Shown here: one piece after another, positions 13,954 to 17,042 of the stretch
Layout of the letters: every line of letters starts with the position of its first letter
Position numbering within the stretch: position 1 is the stretch's first letter
Source: CAMCSH01 sp043748535
GTDB taxonomy: Bacteria > Verrucomicrobiota > Lentisphaeria > Lentisphaerales > Lentisphaeraceae
Direction of reading: 5' to 3'
NCBI GenBank assembly: GCA_043748535.1
Contig: JAYTMY010000071.1
Span: forward strand, 1 to 17,042
Length of the DNA: 17,042 bases
Notes under the pieces: model-generated
The model's input: only the letters and a program-made list of their open reading frames with translations
Told to the model about the DNA's origin: nothing
Databases searched by the model: none
Made by a program: the position numbers and the translations under genes

Positions 13954-14859
13954 ATGAATCTGCGTCAATCCCTCCCCGCCGTCGCCGCCGCTTTCGCCCT
14001 CCTCGGCGTCCTCTGCACCTGGCAGCTCCGCCTCGATGAAGCCGCCGTCCTCTCCACCTTCGGCAAACCCGAAGTGGTGCACGAGACCGGCCTCCACCTC
14101 CGCCTGCCCTGGCCGATGCAGAAGCTCGATCGCGTCGACCTGCGCCGCCAAGTGGTCGAAAGCACGCCGCAAAACATCGCCACCACCGACGGCACCCTGC
14201 TGATCAACCAATGCTCCGCCGGCTGGCGGGTCGAAACCCCCTTGCTCTTCCGCACCAGCCTGGGCAGCGTCGGCGAAGCCTCCGCCCAGCTCCGTGGCCT
14301 CCTCGAAGGCTGCCAGAACTCCGTCCTCCGCCATTGCGACATCAAAGAGCTCGTCGGCACCACCAGCACCCTCGCCGCGATTGAGGAAAAAATCCGCGTC
14401 GAATTCAATCGCAGCGCCCTCGAAAATTACGGCGTCACCTGCCACAGCCTCTGCCTGACCAAGCTCGCCGTCGGCCAGAAAAACGCCGAAAGCATCCTCG
14501 CCCGGATGAAACAGGAAATGCGCGGCGAAGCCGACGCCGTCAAGGCCAAGGCCGATGCCGACGCCCGAAAACTGCGCGATGACGCCGACGCCCGCAGCAC
14601 CGCCCTGACCACCACCGCCCAAACCAAAGCCCGCACCGAACTCGGCGCTCTGCAGGCGGAAATCGCCTCGAGCTACAAAACCTACAACAACGACCCCGGC
14701 TCCCTCGACTTCGCCATCTTCCTGCGCAAATCCGCCGCTCTCGGCGAAGGCTTCAAAAGCCAGACCACTTGGTTCCTCGACCCCCGCACCCAGCCGGTCG
14801 ACCTGCTGCGCGTCGCCGATGCCCTCCCCCTCAGCCCCGCCGCCGGAGCCCGCCCGTGA
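13954..14859 (+). CDS. SPFH/Band-7 protein (HflC-like)
   Basis: A 301-residue membrane-anchored protein of the stomatin/prohibitin/HflK/C superfamily. A membrane segment (about 8-23) is followed by the SPFH domain: AAVLSTFGKP (30-39), GLHLRLPWPMQKLDRVDLR (46-64) and TTDGTLLIN (77-85). After a middle part ending with ARMKQEM (183-189) comes an Ala/Asp/Lys-rich coiled coil (190-235). RM-type residues before an alanine-rich helix, with a short C-terminal tail, fit HflC, which with HflK surrounds the FtsH protease in other bacteria; no ftsH is present here, so a link to FtsH is not shown. GGAG at 13943-13946 gives a good ribosome site. It starts one base after the first SPFH stop and overlaps the third SPFH gene by four bases (GTGA), pointing to equal production of the three. 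Confidence 0.88.
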   Translation: MNLRQSLPAVAAAFALLGVLCTWQLRLDEAAVLSTFGKPEVVHETGLHLRLPWPMQKLDRVDLRRQVVESTPQNIATTDGTLLINQCSAGWRVETPLLFRTSLGSVGEASAQLRGLLEGCQNSVLRHCDIKELVGTTSTLAAIEEKIRVEFNRSALENYGVTCHSLCLTKLAVGQKNAESILARMKQEMRGEADAVKAKADADARKLRDDADARSTALTTTAQTKARTELGALQAEIASSYKTYNNDPGSLDFAIFLRKSAALGEGFKSQTTWFLDPRTQPVDLLRVADALPLSPAAGARP

Positions 14860-15887
14860 ATCCCCCCCCGGGTCCAACCCCGCCCGAGCCTGAACTCAAG
14901 GGCCTGAGCGGCCTGGAGGATGCCCTCCGGACGGTCTTCATCGTCGTCAAACTGGGCATGATCGCTCTCGCCCTCGCCTTCCTTTTCAGCGGCGTCACCA
15001 CCCTCGGCCAAAATGAAAAGGCCATCGTCCTGCGCTTCGGGCAACAGAAGGACGAGGTCCGCACTGAACCAGGCTTGATCTGGGCCCTGCCCTTCCCCAT
15101 CGACAGCGTCGTCCGCCTCCCCGCTGGCCGCACCGACATCCTCGAAAGCAAAGCCTTCCTGCCGAAGGAAAGCGCCACCGAATCCGCCGGCGTCAGCACC
15201 GTGCCGCCCCCAAGCCTCAACCCGGCCCAAGACGGCGCCCTGATCTGCGCCGGCTTCGACCTCGTCCACTGCAGCGTCAAACTGAAATACCGCCGCAATG
15301 ACCTGCGCCTCACCCTTCTCGACAGCGACGAGGCCAGCCTGCAGCGCGAACTGCGCAGCGCTCTCGAAAGCGCCCTGCTCCGCGCCGCCGTCGGCCTCAG
15401 CCGCGAGGATTGTCTCAAGCAGCTGCCGCTGAGCAGCGCCGCCACCGACATCCTTCGCCCCCGCGCCAAAGCCCTCGGGGTCGACATCCAACTGCTCGAA
15501 ATCCGGGCCTTCCTGCCGCGCCAGCTCGATGCCGAATACAGCCAGCTCAGCAAAGCCCGCCAGGAAGCCGTGTCCACCGAATCCGCCGCCCAGACCTATG
15601 TGAAAAACGCGGAAGCCAACGCGATCAATGACGCCCAACGGGTCAGTGCCGAGGCAGGCAACCAGATCCTCAACCGCCGCGGCCGCGCCGAAGCCAACCT
15701 GAAGATCTTCACCGAACGCCTCGCCGAGTGGAAAAAAGATCCCTCCGCCACCCGCGCACTGCTCCTCAACGCGCGCTTCAAGGAAGCCCTCGACGCCGCC
15801 GAAGAAATCTACATCGTCGAAGAAGGTCAGGACATCCGCCACCTCGTCCCCCGCCGCGAACTGAAGCCGAACATCACGCCGAAGTGA
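14856..15887 (+). CDS. SPFH/Band-7 protein (HflK-like)
   Basis: A 343-residue membrane-anchored SPFH protein and the third in the operon. The N-terminus is proline-rich (MNPPPGPTPPEPELKG), as in HflK. A membrane segment lies at about 28-47. The SPFH domain follows: TTLGQNEKAIVLRFG (48-62), then PGLIWALPFPIDSVVRLP (72-89), with a Pro/Ser/Ala-rich insertion (about 103-125). A helical, probably coiled-coil stretch lies at 223-295, and the charged tail ends VPRREL...TPK. The GTG at 14856 overlaps the upstream stop as GTGA, which decides the start; an upstream in-frame ATG at 14769 would add an Arg/Pro-rich leader and is less likely. Partners are probably the other two SPFH proteins, forming a hetero-oligomeric ring or cage; this follows from family knowledge of HflK/C and is not visible directly. 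The operon ends at the REP-like cluster. Confidence 0.88.
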   Translation: MNPPPGPTPPEPELKGLSGLEDALRTVFIVVKLGMIALALAFLFSGVTTLGQNEKAIVLRFGQQKDEVRTEPGLIWALPFPIDSVVRLPAGRTDILESKAFLPKESATESAGVSTVPPPSLNPAQDGALICAGFDLVHCSVKLKYRRNDLRLTLLDSDEASLQRELRSALESALLRAAVGLSREDCLKQLPLSSAATDILRPRAKALGVDIQLLEIRAFLPRQLDAEYSQLSKARQEAVSTESAAQTYVKNAEANAINDAQRVSAEAGNQILNRRGRAEANLKIFTERLAEWKKDPSATRALLLNARFKEALDAAEEIYIVEEGQDIRHLVPRRELKPNITPK

Positions 15888-15920
15888 GCTTGGTTTGAGC
15901 CTCCCGTTTGAATGTGCTCC

Positions 15921-16039
15921 CAATGTGGCTCGATCGTCCCGATCGAGTTGTGCTGCAGTGCTGACAATGTGGTTCGATCGTCCCGATCGAGTTGTGCTGC
16001 ACTTGAGCTTCCCTCGATCGGGACGATCGAGCCACATTG
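15921..16039. repeat. REP-like palindromic repeat cluster (two direct, one inverted copy)
   Basis: Copy A (15921-15957) and copy B (15965-16001) are direct repeats with a 44-bp period, identical but for one base in the core (ctcgatcg or ttcgatcg). Each holds an 8-bp arm, a tcc loop and the arm cgatcgag, and then gttgtgctgca. Copy C (core 16013-16031, flank to 16039) is the same palindrome inverted. B and C can therefore pair with each other as well as form their own hairpins. The cluster lies between convergent genes ending at 15887 and 16092, so the hairpins may act as a two-way terminator or mRNA stabiliser. Confidence 0.85.
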
Positions 16040-16072
16040 AGCGCAGCCACCTTGAGCGCAGCCACATTGAGG
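16031..16072. repeat. 15-bp tandem repeat, about 2.7 units
   Basis: Units gccacattgagcgca (16031-16045) and gccaccttgagcgca (16046-16060) differ by one base, and a partial third (gccacattgagg) ends near 16072. The first unit overlaps the flank of REP copy C (gccacattg), so the array probably grew by duplication of that flank. It is noncoding, between convergent genes. Confidence 0.75.
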
Positions 16073-16091
16073 TGCGTCAGAACACTCCCTT

Positions 16092-16604
16092 TCAGGGCTT
16101 GGCGTTAAGCTTTTCGACCATCTGGTTGTAAAGCTGGGTCCGCTCCTGCAGCAGTTTCTGGCACTCCTCGAGGCGCAGCAGAAGCTCGCGGTATTGTGCT
16201 GTGGTTTTATCGCGATCGGCGCTAAGCTCAGTCACGTTCTTGTTCATGGCGGCGATCCGTGCGTCGCGTTCGCTACTGGCGGTCTGCCAGGTTTTCACTT
16301 GCTGGCGGAGGTCTTGCAAGGTGTCGGCAAGGCGGCTTTTTTCGTCTTCGATCTGCCGTAGTTTCTGCTTGGTTTCGGTGCCGGAGCGGCTGCTGGCGCC
16401 GAGCTGGGAACGGAAGCTGTCGAGATCTTCCGTCAGCGCCTTCTTTTCGGTCTCGAGCCGGACTAAAATCTCGCCGCGGCGGAGCTTTTCGGCCTGGCCC
16501 GCTTCAAGCTGGAGTTTCAGCGAGCGGTTCTCACTCCATTGCAGGAGACAGAGAACGGCGAGCAGCAGGACGCCGAGAGCGTTGATCCAGTGCAGGCGTT
16601 TCAT
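16092..16604 (-). CDS. membrane-anchored coiled-coil protein
   Basis: A 170-residue protein with no recognised family. A short Lys/Arg N-terminus leads into one membrane segment (about residues 7-22, INALGVLLLAVLCLLQ). Almost all of the rest (25-165) is charged heptad-type helix rich in Glu, Lys, Leu, Arg and Gln, predicted by eye to be a long coiled coil facing the periplasm, if the usual positive-inside orientation holds. Its ATG overlaps the exbD stop as ATGA (16601-16604), so it is translationally coupled to that gene and probably works with the ExbB/ExbD-type motor, perhaps as a spacer or a partner reaching across the periplasm. That role is inferred from position only. Confidence 0.75.
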   Translation of the reverse strand: MKRLHWINALGVLLLAVLCLLQWSENRSLKLQLEAGQAEKLRRGEILVRLETEKKALTEDLDSFRSQLGASSRSGTETKQKLRQIEDEKSRLADTLQDLRQQVKTWQTASSERDARIAAMNKNVTELSADRDKTTAQYRELLLRLEECQKLLQERTQLYNQMVEKLNAKP

Positions 16605-17023
16605 GGCGTCACCGGCTCGGTGGCGAGGGCGGCTTGATCGATGCCGGCGCGGCGGAGCAGATCGAGCAGGCCACTGACCTGGCGATGGCGAGATTCGGCA
16701 TCGGCGCGGACGAGGACGCGAAGCTTGGGATTGGCGGCACGGGCCTTCACCACCAGGGCCTCCAGTTCGTGCGGCGCGAGCGGTTTGTCGCCGGCAAAAA
16801 ACGCGCCATTGGCGTCGACCGCGACGACGAGGAGATCACGAGGCGTCTCGCTGGCGGCGGTGCTGGAGGGCGGCAGTTCGACCTTGTGGCTGCTCATCTG
16901 GATGATTTTCAGGCTGGCGAGCATGAAGGCGACGAGGAGAAAAAACATGATGTCGATCAAGGGGATGATCTCGATCCGGGCTTCCTGCTCACGGGGGAGC
17001 TTGCTGCCGAGGCGGACCGGCAT
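16601..17023 (-). CDS. exbD: ExbD/TolR-family biopolymer transport protein
   Basis: A 140-residue protein, the usual length for this family. It is the smaller subunit of a proton-driven membrane motor that works with an ExbB/TolQ partner to energise outer-membrane processes. A cytoplasmic N-terminus is followed by one membrane helix with the conserved proton-relay Asp (IIPLIDIMFFLLVAFMLAS, D24). The periplasmic domain shows the family pattern LLVVAVDANGAFFAGDKPL (64-82) and VLVRADAESRHRQVSGLLDLLRRAGI (103-128, where 'RAD' corresponds to the 'I.AD' segment). The start at 17023 overlaps a stop codon of the upstream frame (TGATG), and its own stop overlaps the coiled-coil gene. ExbD and TolR cannot be told apart from this sequence; no TonB or Tol genes are seen. 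Confidence 0.92.
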   Translation of the reverse strand: MPVRLGSKLPREQEARIEIIPLIDIMFFLLVAFMLASLKIIQMSSHKVELPPSSTAASETPRDLLVVAVDANGAFFAGDKPLAPHELEALVVKARAANPKLRVLVRADAESRHRQVSGLLDLLRRAGIDQAALATEPVTP

Positions 17024-17042
17024 CAGAGGGCCTCGCGGGCGG
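17023..17042 (-). CDS. 3' end of the preceding gene, probably ExbB/TolQ/MotA family (partial)
   Basis: Only about five codons are visible, reading Ala-Arg-Glu-Ala-Leu and then TGA (17025-17023 on the minus strand), with the stop sharing one base with the exbD start. Family membership is inferred solely from the almost invariable exbB-exbD order and the coupled TGATG junction; the residues themselves prove nothing. Confidence 0.4.

Noticed and set aside
14769..14855. Upstream ATG for the third SPFH gene
   Set aside because: The added residues are an Arg/Pro-rich shadow of the preceding SPFH gene; the GTGA overlap at 14856 is the natural start.
12930..14877. Gly/Glu-rich minus-strand open frames over the SPFH genes
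   Set aside because: They are mirror frames of GC-biased codons; the plus strand has SPFH motifs and overlapping starts and stops.
15921..16072. Possible CRISPR array
   Set aside because: Copies are palindromic, in both orientations, with only two direct units and short non-unique spacing; no cas genes are near.

Overview
The window is GC-rich (about 60% or more by eye), tightly packed bacterial DNA with mixed gene orientation. Several families suggest a member of the PVC group (Planctomycetota-Verrucomicrobiota-Lentisphaerota), most likely the Verrucomicrobiota/Lentisphaerota side: an ECF sigma factor of the type common in planctomycetes, a membrane-anchored TPR-like protein made with an ABC-2 exporter, and an SPFH protein preceded by a multi-pass membrane domain. 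This placement rests on family resemblance from memory; no marker gene here settles it.

Layout. Positions 1-124 hold nothing certain. trpS (tryptophanyl-tRNA synthetase) lies on the minus strand at 125-1126, head to head with a SAM-dependent methyltransferase (1168-1971). A clear sigma70-like promoter (1988-2016) precedes two probably co-transcribed genes. The first encodes a 704-residue protein of about six CSPG/cadherin-like repeats without a signal peptide; the second encodes a 333-residue protein with a degenerate RTX calcium-binding segment. A strong hairpin (5227-5250) ends this unit. Next comes the wreck of a hybrid sensor kinase (5363-5636), of which only the membrane-anchor start and the end of the receiver domain remain.

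The centre (about 5660-15887) is a large divergent membrane cluster. The minus strand reads EF-hand lipid- or membrane-exported protein, ABC ATPase, ABC-2 permease, TPR-like membrane-anchored protein, then, after a repeat-filled gap, an ECF sigma factor. The plus strand reads a second ABC-2-like permease followed by three SPFH/Band-7 (HflK/HflC-like) proteins in overlapping reading frames; the first SPFH protein carries an extra multi-pass N-terminal domain. No FtsH gene is present. The arrangement suggests one membrane assembly: one ATPase serving two permeases, organised or controlled by an SPFH scaffold. This cluster is the best candidate for an undescribed system in the window.

The right end, on the minus strand, has the last codons of a gene that is probably exbB/tolQ-like, then exbD/tolR, then a membrane-anchored coiled-coil protein, each overlapping the next. 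It converges on the SPFH operon across a cluster of palindromic REP-like repeats (15921-16039). A fourth, diverged copy of the same element sits inside the coding region of the ABC ATPase, with compensating changes in both arms of its hairpin. Other short-unit tandem repeats (7, 8 and 15 bp) fill several of the gaps between genes.
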